Source: JBBROS01 sp965199595
GTDB taxonomy: Bacteria; Pseudomonadota; Alphaproteobacteria; Acetobacterales; Acetobacteraceae
Direction: 5' to 3'
NCBI GenBank assembly: GCA_965199595.1
Contig: OZ241182.1
Location: forward strand, 2,914,001-2,978,000
DNA length: 64,000 nt
Positions within the stretch are counted from its first letter, which is position 1, and the number at the start of each line of letters is the position of its first letter. The translations under genes and the position numbers were made by a program. The notes under the pieces were generated by a model, which was given only the letters and a program-made list of their open reading frames with translations, was not told the DNA's origin and did not search any database. Positions 8,446 through 18,593 of the stretch are shown here, piece by piece.

Positions 8446-9258
8446 CTACGAGGGCAGACCCAGCCGCCGCGCCGCCTCCGGCAGGCACCGGACCAGCTGC
8501 GCGGCCCAGTCTGCCTGCCCCGCCGCACCGGCAATCAGGTCCTGCCGGATCTCCAGCTCCACATACGGCAGACCCCGGCGCTCGGCGTGCACCGGGATGG
8601 TGTAGTCGCTCTCGTCCGACAGCTGATACGGCTCGTTGTCCCCCACGAGGAACCCGGCCTCGCGCAGCAGCTCGCCCAGCGCCAGGCCGAATTCGGGGTC
8701 GCGGTCGTGCAGGATGCCCGCCTGCCACGGCCGGCTCACACCGCCATACACCGGGGTGAAGCTGTGCATGCCGATCACGATGCTCGCCTGCCCGGCCGCA
8801 GCCCGGCGGTCCAGCTCGGCGGTGATCGCGTCCTGGTACGGCGTGAAGATCTCGTCCACCCGCAGCGCCGCCGCCGCCGCATCCAGCCCGGCATTGCCGG
8901 GCACAGCGGTGCCGTCGCTGACCGGCGGGATCGAGGTGGGATGCCCGGGCGTGCGGTTGCAGTCGATCACCAGCCGCGAATAGGTCTGCCGGATCAGCAC
9001 CGCGTCCAGCGCCGCCACCATCGCCAGGCTCACCGCCTCGCACCCGATGTCATACGCGATGTGCCGCTCCATATCGGCCGCCGACACGCCCAGCGTGCCC
9101 AGGCGCTGCGGGATCACCCGGCCGGCATGGTCGCACAGGATCAGGAACGGCGAGCGCCCGCCGGGATTGTCGACGCGAACCGGCGCCGGGTCCTGCGGGG
9201 CGAGAAGGTTTCCGGGACGGCCCGGCACGATCGGGGTGGTCAAACGCGGCTCGATCAT
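8446..9258 (-). CDS. N-formylglutamate amidohydrolase family protein
   Basis: A 270-residue FGase-domain protein (HutG-like zinc hydrolase). Conserved blocks are LILCDHAGRVIP near the N-terminus, YDIGCEAVSL, RLVIDCNRTPGHPTSI, GMHSFTPVYGG and the C-terminal LPYVELEIRQDL; the Asp/His and Glu residues in them match the metal site of the family. Characterised members cleave N-formyl-L-glutamate, but many homologues act on other N-acyl amino acids, and no histidine-utilisation genes are nearby. It sits between the urea transporter and the transglutaminase genes on the opposite strand and shares a 57-base divergent promoter region with 9316. Confidence 0.85.
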   Translation of the reverse strand: MIEPRLTTPIVPGRPGNLLAPQDPAPVRVDNPGGRSPFLILCDHAGRVIPQRLGTLGVSAADMERHIAYDIGCEAVSLAMVAALDAVLIRQTYSRLVIDCNRTPGHPTSIPPVSDGTAVPGNAGLDAAAAALRVDEIFTPYQDAITAELDRRAAAGQASIVIGMHSFTPVYGGVSRPWQAGILHDRDPEFGLALGELLREAGFLVGDNEPYQLSDESDYTIPVHAERRGLPYVELEIRQDLIAGAAGQADWAAQLVRCLPEAARRLGLPS

Positions 9259-9315
9259 GGCTTAGTGCATCCTCTGCCTTCTGGCATCGGCCCTTATCGC
9301 GAGCCCCAAGGCAAC

Positions 9316-10278
9316 ATGCCATTCCTGACCGTCCGCCATGTCACCACCTACCGATACAGGAACCCGGTCTCGTTCGGCGAGCACCGGGTCATGTTCCGGC
9401 CGCGGGACAGCTATGACCAGCGCCTCGTGCACGCCTCGCTCGACATCCAGCCGAAGCCCGCCGCGCTGCGCTGGTCGCACGACGTGTTCGGCAACTGCGT
9501 CGCCTGCGCCCGGTTCGAAGGCCGGTCCGACACGCTGCGGTTCGAGAGCCTGATCGAGCTTGAACACTCCGCCATGCAGCCGCTGGATTTCGCCGTGTCC
9601 CGCCATGCCGAGTTCTACCCGTTCAGCTATGACCAGGAGGACATGCCGGACCTGCTGCGTTCGATCGAACGGCAATATCCCGATCGAAACAATGTGTTGA
9701 CCAGTTGGGCGGCAAACTTCGTGCGCGGCGCCGGGCCGTTGCGAACCAACGATCTGCTGGTCAACATCACCCAGGCGATCCGGCGGGACTTCACCTATGT
9801 GCGGCGGGAGGAGATGGGCATCCAGCCGCCGCTCGAGACGCTGCGCCTCCGCTCCGGCAGCTGCCGGGACTTCGCGCTGCTGATGATGGAGGCGCTGCGG
9901 GCCCTGGGCTTCGCCGCGCGTTTCGTCTCCGGCTACCTCTATGTCCCGTCGCGCGACACCGGGGGCGGCGCCGGCCAGCGCCGCGTGGGCGGCGGGTCGA
10001 CGCACGCCTGGGTTCAGGTGTATGTGCCGGGCGCGGGCTGGCTTGAGTTCGACCCCACCAACGGCATCATCGGCAACCGCGACCTCATCCGCGTCGCCAT
10101 CGCCCGCGACCCGGCCCAGGCCGTGCCTCTCTGGGGCACCTGGACCGGGTTTCCATCGGACAGCCTCGGGCTGACCATCGAAGTCTCCGTCCACGCCTCG
10201 TCAGTCCCGTCAACGCCGACGGCCCGACTGGCGGTTCAATCGGCAGCCCAACCCACCGACAGCCAGCCGGCTGCATGA
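9316..10278 (+). CDS. Transglutaminase-like (bacterial IMP-type) cysteine protease-fold protein
   Basis: 320 residues. An N-terminal beta-rich domain (LTVRHVTTYRYRNPVSFGEH, the usual opening of this family) is followed by a transglutaminase-like core. The catalytic triad is visible as Cys in LRSGSCRDFALLMMEALR, His in GGSTHAWVQVYVPG and Asp in WLEFDPTNGI. Family members are cytoplasmic and probably act as amidases or ligases on peptide-like substrates; none is well characterised. The next gene, overlapping by an ATGA-like junction region, is a second member, so the pair probably works together. Confidence 0.85.
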   Translation: MPFLTVRHVTTYRYRNPVSFGEHRVMFRPRDSYDQRLVHASLDIQPKPAALRWSHDVFGNCVACARFEGRSDTLRFESLIELEHSAMQPLDFAVSRHAEFYPFSYDQEDMPDLLRSIERQYPDRNNVLTSWAANFVRGAGPLRTNDLLVNITQAIRRDFTYVRREEMGIQPPLETLRLRSGSCRDFALLMMEALRALGFAARFVSGYLYVPSRDTGGGAGQRRVGGGSTHAWVQVYVPGAGWLEFDPTNGIIGNRDLIRVAIARDPAQAVPLWGTWTGFPSDSLGLTIEVSVHASSVPSTPTARLAVQSAAQPTDSQPAA

Positions 10279-10295
10279 GAGAAGGAATGACGCCC

Positions 10296-11138
10296 ATGCG
10301 GATCCACGCGGGCTACGAGATCACCTACGAATCGGAGGTCCCGACCCCCATGCTGCTGCAGCTGGCCGTGCACCCCAGCCGCGCGCAGGACCTGCTGACG
10401 CCCGCCACCATCAGGTTCGACCCCGAGATCACCGCCGTCGACTACCAGGACGGCTTCGACAACTGCTGCACCCGCATCACGGCACCGGTCGGCAAGCTGA
10501 CGATCTCCACCGCCTTCGACATCGGCGACAGCGGGGCCGAGGACGAATGCGCGCCCGACGCGGTGCAGCACCCCATCGAGGAGTTGCCGAACGAGGTGCT
10601 CGTGTTCCTGCTCGGCAGCCGCTATTGCGAGACGGACCGGCTGGGCGATGCGGCCTGGTCCATGTTCGGCAGCGCGGCGCCGGGCTGGGCGCGGGTGCAG
10701 GCGATCTGCGAGTTCGTGCACAACCACATCAAGTTCAACTACCAGGACGCCCGCTCCACCCGCACCGCCTGGGAAGGCTACCAGGAGGGCAAGGGCGTGT
10801 GCCGCGACTACGCCCACCTGGCCGTCGCCTTCTGCCGCTGCATGAACATCCCCGCCCGATACTGCACGGGATACCTGGGTGACATCGGCATGCCGCCGCC
10901 CTACCCGCCCGGTGACTTCAGCGCCTGGTTCGAGGCCTATCTGGGCGGCCGCTGGTACACCTTCGATGCGCGCCACAACTTCCCCCGCATCGGCCGCATC
11001 CTGATCGCCCGCGGGCGGGATGCGACCGACGTCGCCATCTCCACCGCCTTCGGCAGCGCCCGCCTGGTGGACTTCAAGGTCGTCACCGACGAAGTGCCAG
11101 AGGGCGAAGTGACAGAGGGTGCCGCGACCGCTGCCTGA
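10296..11138 (+). CDS. Transglutaminase-like cysteine protease-fold protein (second of a pair)
   Basis: About 280 residues. It opens MRIHAGYEITYESEVPTPML, the usual N-terminus of this subfamily, and has a catalytic Cys in EGKGVCRDYAHLAVAFCR, a long central helix, and a later Trp/Asp segment WYTFDARHNFPRIGRI. The usual His is replaced by Phe-Glu in DFSAWFEAYLGG, a normal feature of the subfamily. The ATG at 10296 has GAAGGA nine bases upstream; earlier in-frame ATGs at 10275 and 10287 fit less well. It overlaps ureD by 20 bases and so may be cotranscribed with urease. Confidence 0.83.
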   Translation: MRIHAGYEITYESEVPTPMLLQLAVHPSRAQDLLTPATIRFDPEITAVDYQDGFDNCCTRITAPVGKLTISTAFDIGDSGAEDECAPDAVQHPIEELPNEVLVFLLGSRYCETDRLGDAAWSMFGSAAPGWARVQAICEFVHNHIKFNYQDARSTRTAWEGYQEGKGVCRDYAHLAVAFCRCMNIPARYCTGYLGDIGMPPPYPPGDFSAWFEAYLGGRWYTFDARHNFPRIGRILIARGRDATDVAISTAFGSARLVDFKVVTDEVPEGEVTEGAATAA

Positions 11139-11964
11139 AACCATCGCCTGCGCCCCGGGCGTGCACCAGCGCGCCCGGGGTGAGCTGCACGTCTCGTTGA
11201 AGCGCCGCGGTGCCGCCACCGTGCTGGATGGCCTGCGCCAGGATGGCTGCCTCAAGGCCCGCTTCCCCCGCACCGAAGCCCCGGACTGGCCCGGCGCCGT
11301 CACCCTGAACAGTGCCGGCGGCATCGCGGGCGGCGACCGCCTCACCACCCGCATGTCAGCCGGGCCGGGCACCGCGGCAACCATCGCGTCCCAGGCGGCG
11401 GAGCGGGTGTATCGCGCCCTGCCCGGCCTGGTCTCCGAGGTCTCGACCCGTCTCACCGTCGCACCCGGCGCCGCGCTGGAGTGGCTGCCGCAGGAGACCA
11501 TCCTGTTCGACCGCTGCGCCCTCCGCCGCCGCCTGGAAATCGACCTGGCGGCGGATGCCTGGTTCCTCGGCGTGGAAAGCCTGGTGTTCGGCCGCGCAGC
11601 CATGGACGAACAGGTGGAGACCGCCGCGATCCACGACCGCATCACGCTGCGCCGCAACGGCCACCTGGTGCTGCACGACGCCATCCGCCTGAACGGCCCG
11701 GTGGCCCGGCTGCTGGCCCGGCCTGCCATCGGCGGCGGCGCCCGCGCCGTGGCGACCCTGGTGCATGCCGGGCCGCACGCGATGGCGCAACTGGACCCGC
11801 TGCGGACGGCACTGGCGCCGTTCGAGGCCGGGTGCTCGGCCTGGGACGGGCTGCTGCTGGCCCGGATCGTGGCCCCAGGCGGCGCGGCGCTGCGCCGGGC
11901 CGTGGTCGCGGGCTTGCGCGTGCTGCGCGGGGGCCGCACCCTGCCGCGCGTGTGGATGTGCTGA
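11119..11964 (+). CDS. ureD: Urease accessory protein UreD
   Basis: Scaffold that, with UreF and UreG, loads nickel into apo-urease. Matches UreD in the blocks RFPRTEAPDWPGAVTLNSAGGIAGGDRL, ERVYR, LEWLPQETILFD, FLGVESLVFGR and the C-terminal LRVLRGGRTLPRVWMC. The 281-residue length is normal. The start is a GTG that overlaps the end of the upstream transglutaminase-like gene. Unusually, two non-urease reading frames separate it from ureA. Confidence 0.93.
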   Translation: MPRPLPETIACAPGVHQRARGELHVSLKRRGAATVLDGLRQDGCLKARFPRTEAPDWPGAVTLNSAGGIAGGDRLTTRMSAGPGTAATIASQAAERVYRALPGLVSEVSTRLTVAPGAALEWLPQETILFDRCALRRRLEIDLAADAWFLGVESLVFGRAAMDEQVETAAIHDRITLRRNGHLVLHDAIRLNGPVARLLARPAIGGGARAVATLVHAGPHAMAQLDPLRTALAPFEAGCSAWDGLLLARIVAPGGAALRRAVVAGLRVLRGGRTLPRVWMC

Positions 11965-11971
11965 GGGTGTC

Positions 11972-12295
11972 ATGCTGACTGCTGCTGGCAATATCAACGA
12001 GGCGTACAAGGTCATAGGGATTGTACATGCGACAGTGAGTAGAGTTCCGGAGTCCGCGGGCTTTGGACAACCGAAATCCATTCAGGTGATTAAAGCCTAT
12101 GCTGATGCACTCGACGCCCTCAGAGGCGCCGCGGCGCGAAGCGGTGCAGATGGCTTGATACACGTTTCCTATGAACATCGTATCGCGGTCGGAGCTGCAT
12201 CAGGTTGCAGCGGTACCAAAACTCAACAGGTCTTTGAACTGTATGCGTGGGGGACCGCAGTCCGTCTTGCACCCGTAACGCCGGCTGCAACGTGA
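11972..12295 (+). CDS. YbjQ-like (UPF0145 / heavy-metal-binding) small protein
   Basis: 107 residues. The pattern resembles the YbjQ/UPF0145 domain: an opening strand (VIGIVHATVSRV), a helix with a run of Ala/Arg (AYADALDALRGAAARSGADGL), then strands LIHVSYEHRIAVG and a C-terminal ELYAWGTAVRL. The domain is annotated as putative heavy-metal-binding; its role is not settled. The ATG lies seven bases after the ureD stop with GAGG close upstream. Codon use and base composition are visibly less GC-rich than ureD or ureA. Together with the following frame this looks like an insertion into the urease operon. A link to nickel handling is tempting but unproven. Confidence 0.55.
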   Translation: MLTAAGNINEAYKVIGIVHATVSRVPESAGFGQPKSIQVIKAYADALDALRGAAARSGADGLIHVSYEHRIAVGAASGCSGTKTQQVFELYAWGTAVRLAPVTPAAT

Positions 12296-12324
12296 TTGTC
12301 TCTGCTATTCGATGGACGCTTATC

Positions 12325-12666
12325 ATGGCGTCCAGGCTTCAGGTGAGGCCTGGCTTGCCCAACGTCCTGCTGACATGGTCTGGTATCAATGCTGTTAAGC
12401 TATATCGCGTCGTTCTGTCGGGTCGCATCGGCCGCGACTGTTTCTTCCTGCCATCCTGTTCAGTCAGAGCACTTGACCATTTGCAAAGCAAAGGATGGAA
12501 CGAAGGCATCAAGTTGATGACGCTCCAAGTCAATCGTTGCTGCTCCACGTTTAGCCTCAGTTGTGATGCAAACGCGCGTGTGGTCCTTGTCGCTTGCGAC
12601 GGCGTAACGTTTGCTGAGGATAATTTGTCTCCAGTCATTCTAAGCCGTATCCGGAGGCCAAATTGA
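12325..12666 (+). CDS. Uncharacterised low-GC reading frame ending on the ureA start
   Basis: 113 codons from the ATG at 12325, and open further upstream. The product has six Cys and no domain I recognise. Its TGA overlaps the TTG start of ureA (TTGA), so if translated it would be coupled to ureA. The whole interval 12296-12662 is clearly more AT-rich than its surroundings, and no other frame in it is better. It could be a real foreign small gene, a decayed fragment, or an untranslated spacer. Confidence 0.3.
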   Translation: MASRLQVRPGLPNVLLTWSGINAVKLYRVVLSGRIGRDCFFLPSCSVRALDHLQSKGWNEGIKLMTLQVNRCCSTFSLSCDANARVVLVACDGVTFAEDNLSPVILSRIRRPN

Positions 12667-12965
12667 ACCTGACCCCGCGCGAGAAGGACAAGCTGCTGAT
12701 CAGCATGGCCGCCGTGGTCGCCCGCCGGCGGCTGCAGCGCGGCGTGAAGCTGAACCACCCGGAGGCCATCGCCTTGATCAGCGACTTCGTGGTGGAGGGC
12801 GCCCGCGACGGCCGCAGCGTGGCGGACCTGATGGAGGCCGGCGCGCAGGTGCTGACCCGCGACCAGGTGATGCCGGGCATCCCCGAGATGATCCACGACG
12901 TGCAGGTGGAGGCGACCTTCCCCGACGGCACCAAGCTGGTCACGGTACACGAGCCGATTCGATGA
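12663..12965 (+). CDS. ureA: Urease gamma subunit
   Basis: 100 residues; the standard UreA sequence from MNLTPREKDKLLISMAA through VKLNHPEAIALISDFVVEGARDG to MIHDVQVEATFPDGTKLVT. Part of the (UreABC)3 cytoplasmic holoenzyme that splits urea to ammonia and carbamate. The start is a TTG with GGAGG six bases upstream. It overlaps ureB by ATGA. Confidence 0.95.
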   Translation: MNLTPREKDKLLISMAAVVARRRLQRGVKLNHPEAIALISDFVVEGARDGRSVADLMEAGAQVLTRDQVMPGIPEMIHDVQVEATFPDGTKLVTVHEPIR

Positions 12966-13263
12966 TCCCCGGCGAGGTCATCACCCGGGACGGCGACATC
13001 GAGCTGAACGCCGGCCAGCCGCGCACCACCATCACCGTCGCCAACACCGGCGACCGCCCGGTGCAGGTCGGCAGCCACTACCATTTCGCCGAAGCCAACC
13101 CGGCCCTCCGCTTCGACCGCCATGCCGCCCGCGGCCAACGCCTGGACATCGCCGCCGGCACCGCCGTGCGCTTCGAGCCCGGGCAGGAGCGCGACGTGAC
13201 CCTGGTGCCCTTCCGCGGCGACCGCATCGTGCACGGCTTCCGCGGCGAGATCGGGGGCGAGCT

Positions 13264-13267
<4 letters not shown>
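12962..13267 (+). CDS. ureB: Urease beta subunit
   Basis: 101 residues; typical UreB: MIPGEVITRDGDIELNAG, VANTGDRPVQVGSHYHFAEAN and RLDIAAGTAVRFEPGQ. A separate gene here, not fused to ureA as in Helicobacter. It overlaps both neighbours (ATGA with ureA, GTGA with ureC), so the three structural subunits are translationally coupled. Confidence 0.95.
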
Positions 13268-14964
<1,697 letters not shown>

Positions 14965-14974
14965 GGATGCCTCC

Positions 14975-15628
14975 ATGACGCCGATATCGCCGGAACACCT
15001 GATGACGGCGCTGACCTGGGTGTTCAACAAGGTCGCCGGCACCGTGCCGCCCGCCGCCGAGGGGTCGCGGCTGACCGACCGGGAGATCGATCGCCGCATC
15101 GCGCTCGCCTGTACCACGGCGGGAGCCACCGGGTTCGTGTCCAACCTGGGCGGCCTGCTGACGCTGCCGGTAGCACTCCCGGCCAACCTGGTGGGCGTTG
15201 CCGCCATTCAATTGAAGCTGATCGCCACCATCGCCGCCGGGCGCGGGCACGACGTGAACAGCGAGGAGGTGCGCACCATCAGCATCGCCTGCCTGACCGG
15301 CGGAGCGGCGCTGGAGATCCTGAAGGGCGCCGGGGTTCAGGCCGGGCTGCGGCTGGGCAACCGGGCCGTGGGGCAGATCGCCGCGGCCACGCTGGCGCGG
15401 ATCAACCAGGCGGTGGGGTTCCAGCTGGTGGCGAAGGCCGGCTCGACCGGCCTCATCAACCTCACGAAGGTGGTGCCGATCATCGGCGGCCTGGTCGGCG
15501 GCGGCTTCGATGCAACCAGCACGCGGGCGGTGGGCGCGGCAGCCAAGGCGCTGTTTCCGGCATTGCCGATACCGGTGCTGCCCGAGCCAGACGCGCCGCC
15601 GCCGCCGCCGCTGAAAGCCATCGCATGA
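14975..15628 (+). CDS. EcsC family protein inserted in the urease operon
   Basis: 217 residues. The EcsC-family pattern is visible: TALTWVFNKVAG, DREIDRRIALACTTAG, then hydrophobic GTA-rich segments (LTLPVALPANLVGVAAIQLKLIATIA, VVPIIGGLVGGGFDATSTRAVGAAA). It was named for a gene next to an ABC exporter in Bacillus; the molecular role is unknown and probably membrane-associated. It starts ten bases after ureC with GAGGA upstream and overlaps ureE by four bases, so it is an integral part of the operon rather than a late insertion. The C-terminus ends in a proline run. Confidence 0.7.
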   Translation: MTPISPEHLMTALTWVFNKVAGTVPPAAEGSRLTDREIDRRIALACTTAGATGFVSNLGGLLTLPVALPANLVGVAAIQLKLIATIAAGRGHDVNSEEVRTISIACLTGGAALEILKGAGVQAGLRLGNRAVGQIAAATLARINQAVGFQLVAKAGSTGLINLTKVVPIIGGLVGGGFDATSTRAVGAAAKALFPALPIPVLPEPDAPPPPPLKAIA

Positions 15629-16080
15629 ACCGGGCCACCGCCGTCCTCCCCGCCGGCACCTGGTCCGGCCCGGCCAGCGACACCGTGCTGATCGACCACG
15701 ACCGCCGCCACCGCCGCCGCATCCAGCTCACCACCGTGGCCGGCGCCGAGCTGCTGCTGGACCTGCCGCAGGCGGTGCGGCTGCGCGACGGCGACGGGCT
15801 GCAGACCGAGGCTGGCATCATCCGCGTCCAGGCCCGGCCCGAACCGCTGCTGGACATCCACGCGCATGACGCCGCCGGGCTGGTGCGGATCGCCTGGCAT
15901 CTCGGCAACCGCCACCTGCCGGTGCAGCTGCTCGGCAACCATATCCGCATCCGCGCCGACCACGTGATCGCCGACATGGTGCGCCAGCTCGGTGGCCATG
16001 CCCACGCCATCGACGCGCCGTTCGACCCCGAGGCCGGCGCCTATGCCGGCGGCCACCAGCACCACCACGATGACGACTGA
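15625..16080 (+). CDS. ureE: Urease accessory protein UreE (nickel metallochaperone)
   Basis: 151 residues. The N-terminal domain includes DTVLIDHDRRHRRRIQL and the C-terminal ferredoxin-like domain contains IAWHLGNRHLPVQLLGNHIRIRADHVI, the core UreE nickel site. The tail is a short His-rich nickel buffer (GGHQHHHDDD). It donates nickel to the UreDFG-apourease complex. It overlaps ureF by 11 bases. Confidence 0.92.
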   Translation: MNRATAVLPAGTWSGPASDTVLIDHDRRHRRRIQLTTVAGAELLLDLPQAVRLRDGDGLQTEAGIIRVQARPEPLLDIHAHDAAGLVRIAWHLGNRHLPVQLLGNHIRIRADHVIADMVRQLGGHAHAIDAPFDPEAGAYAGGHQHHHDDD

Positions 16081-16737
16081 GGTCGCGCTCGCCAAGCTGC
16101 TGACCTGGTTGTCGCCCGCCTTCCCGACCGGCGCCTTCGCCTACAGCCACGGCCTGGAATGGGCGGTGGACGTGGGTGACGTCAGCAGCGAGGCGGCCCT
16201 GCTGCCCTGGCTCTCCGACGTGCTGGAGCACGGCGCCGGGCACACGGATGCGGTGCTGCTGCGGCACGCGCACCGTGCCGATACTGTCGCGGCCCTGGCC
16301 GAAGTGGCCGAACTCGCCGCCGCCGCCCAGCCCTCCTCCGAACGGCGCGACGAAACGCTCGGCCAGGGCGGCGCCTTCGCCATTGCCGCCCGGGTGTGGG
16401 GCGCTCCTCTGCTGGCGGCAATGTCCAAGGCCGGGCCGGGCCGCATCGCCTATCCGGTGGCGGTCGGCGCGCTGGCCCGGGCGCACCAGGTGCCGGAAGA
16501 CGCGGCCACGCTCGGCCTGCTGCACGCCTTCGCGGCGAACCTGGTGGGCGCTGCCGTGCGCCTGGTGCCGCTGGGCCAGACCGCCGGGCTGCGCGTGATG
16601 GCGGCGTTGGAGCCCAGGCTGCACGCCATCGCCGCCGCCACGCGCGAGACCCCGCTGGACGAGATCGGCAGCGCCTGCTTCCGCTCCGACATCGCCTCCA
16701 TGCGCCACGAAACCCAGTACACGAGGCTGTTCCGCAC

Positions 16738-16741
<4 letters not shown>
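16070..16741 (+). CDS. ureF: Urease accessory protein UreF
   Basis: 223 residues, all-helical. Conserved blocks are LLTWLSPAFPTGAFAYSHGLEWAV, GHTDAVLLRHAHRA, RRDETLGQGGAFAIAARVW, YPVAVGALARAH and the C-terminal CFRSDIASMRHETQYTRLFRT. UreF links UreD to UreG and is thought to gate GTP hydrolysis. The ATG at 16070 is chosen since upstream in-frame codons lie inside ureE. Stop and ureG start overlap. Confidence 0.93.
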
Positions 16742-17358
<617 letters not shown>

Positions 17359-17362
17359 CCCG

Positions 17363-18421
17363 TCAGCCCCGCGGCGGCACCGTCGCCAGGAACGCCTTCA
17401 GCTCCGGCGCCCAGAACCGCGCGAACCCCGTGGTGCCATGCCCCGCCGTCTCCGCACTGGCCGGGATCAGGTACAGCCGGCCCTGCGGCACCGCCTTCAT
17501 CGCCCGCTCGGTGATGCCGGTCTCCGGCGGGTTGCGCTCGTCATCCGCCGAGTTGATCGCCAGCACCGGCGCGGTGATCCGCCCCAGCTGCGCCTGCGGG
17601 TCGTAGTCGAACGAGGCATTCCACTGATAGATGAAGTCGTTGGCATCGGCCGGCGGCTTGTCCGCCAGCCGGGCCGCCACGAAGGCATCGGCCTTCGCAT
17701 GGGTGTCGCCCTTGGCCTGCAGCGCCAGGGTGCCGCCATTGGTCGCCACCCCGAACAACGCATTGACCAGGCGCAGCGAGGACGGCTGCACCTGGTAGTC
17801 GCCGCCCTTGTATTCCGGATCCTGCCGGACGTTCTCGATCAGCAGCTTCCGCATCATCCAGTTGCGCGCCGCCATCGCCGTGGGCTGCGACGCCATGGGC
17901 ACCAGCGCGTCCATGAACCCCGGGTGCGTGACACCCCAGGTCCAGACTTCCATGCCGCCCATCGAGTTGCCCAGCACCAGCCGCAGGTGCTTGAGGCCGA
18001 GCCCCTCCGTCACCAGCCGATACTGCGCCTCCACCATGTCGGCGTAGTCGTACTCCGGGAACCTGGTGCGCAGCCCGTCCGATGGCTTGCTGGATCCGCC
18101 CGTGCCGATCGCGTCCGGCAGGATCACGAAGTATCTGCTCGCGTCCAGCGCCTGACCCGGCCCGAACAGCTCACCCCCGAACGTCGCGCTCAGCAGCCCG
18201 GCCCCGGTGCCGCCCGTGCCATGCAGCACCAGCACCGGCTCCCCGGCGGGGTTGCCCAGGGTCACGTAATGCACCCGCATCTCGGGCATCACCTGACCGG
18301 TGTGGAAGCGGAAATCCTTTGCCACGAAGTCACCCTCGCGCGGCGCCGGGCCATCGGCAGCCTGCACCAGTCCGGGCGCCATCGCGGCAAACACGGCCGC
18401 CAGCAGGATCGATCGCAGCAT
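17363..18421 (-). CDS. Exported alpha/beta hydrolase of the homoserine acetyltransferase-like family
   Basis: 352 residues with a clear signal peptide (MLRSILLAAVFAAMAPGLVQA). The hydrolase core resembles MetX: nucleophile Ser in VLGNSMGGMEVW, Asp in INSADDERNPPE and His in TAGHGTTGFARFW, with an oxyanion region VLHGTGGTGAG. Because it is secreted and lacks MetX-specific conservation, a periplasmic esterase or lactonase is more likely than homoserine acetyltransferase. GGGGAG just before the ATG at 18421 supports that start over the one at 18433. Confidence 0.8.
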   Translation of the reverse strand: MLRSILLAAVFAAMAPGLVQAADGPAPREGDFVAKDFRFHTGQVMPEMRVHYVTLGNPAGEPVLVLHGTGGTGAGLLSATFGGELFGPGQALDASRYFVILPDAIGTGGSSKPSDGLRTRFPEYDYADMVEAQYRLVTEGLGLKHLRLVLGNSMGGMEVWTWGVTHPGFMDALVPMASQPTAMAARNWMMRKLLIENVRQDPEYKGGDYQVQPSSLRLVNALFGVATNGGTLALQAKGDTHAKADAFVAARLADKPPADANDFIYQWNASFDYDPQAQLGRITAPVLAINSADDERNPPETGITERAMKAVPQGRLYLIPASAETAGHGTTGFARFWAPELKAFLATVPPRG

Positions 18422-18593
18422 GGTGCTCCCCATCGCGCCGCCGGTTCGGTCCGCGGCTTGCCACCAGGCTAGGAGGGCGGGCGGGCCGTCGTCAAACCCA
18501 CCGGAGCCCACCGGCAGGCATGGTCGCGCCACACCCTTCCCTTCCACAAACCCCTGCCGCACCATGCCGGCAACGTCAGCGGAGGCGACGATC

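Noticed and set aside
17363..18421. Naming the alpha/beta hydrolase metX
   Set aside because: It is secreted and lacks methionine-biosynthesis context; only the general fold is supported.
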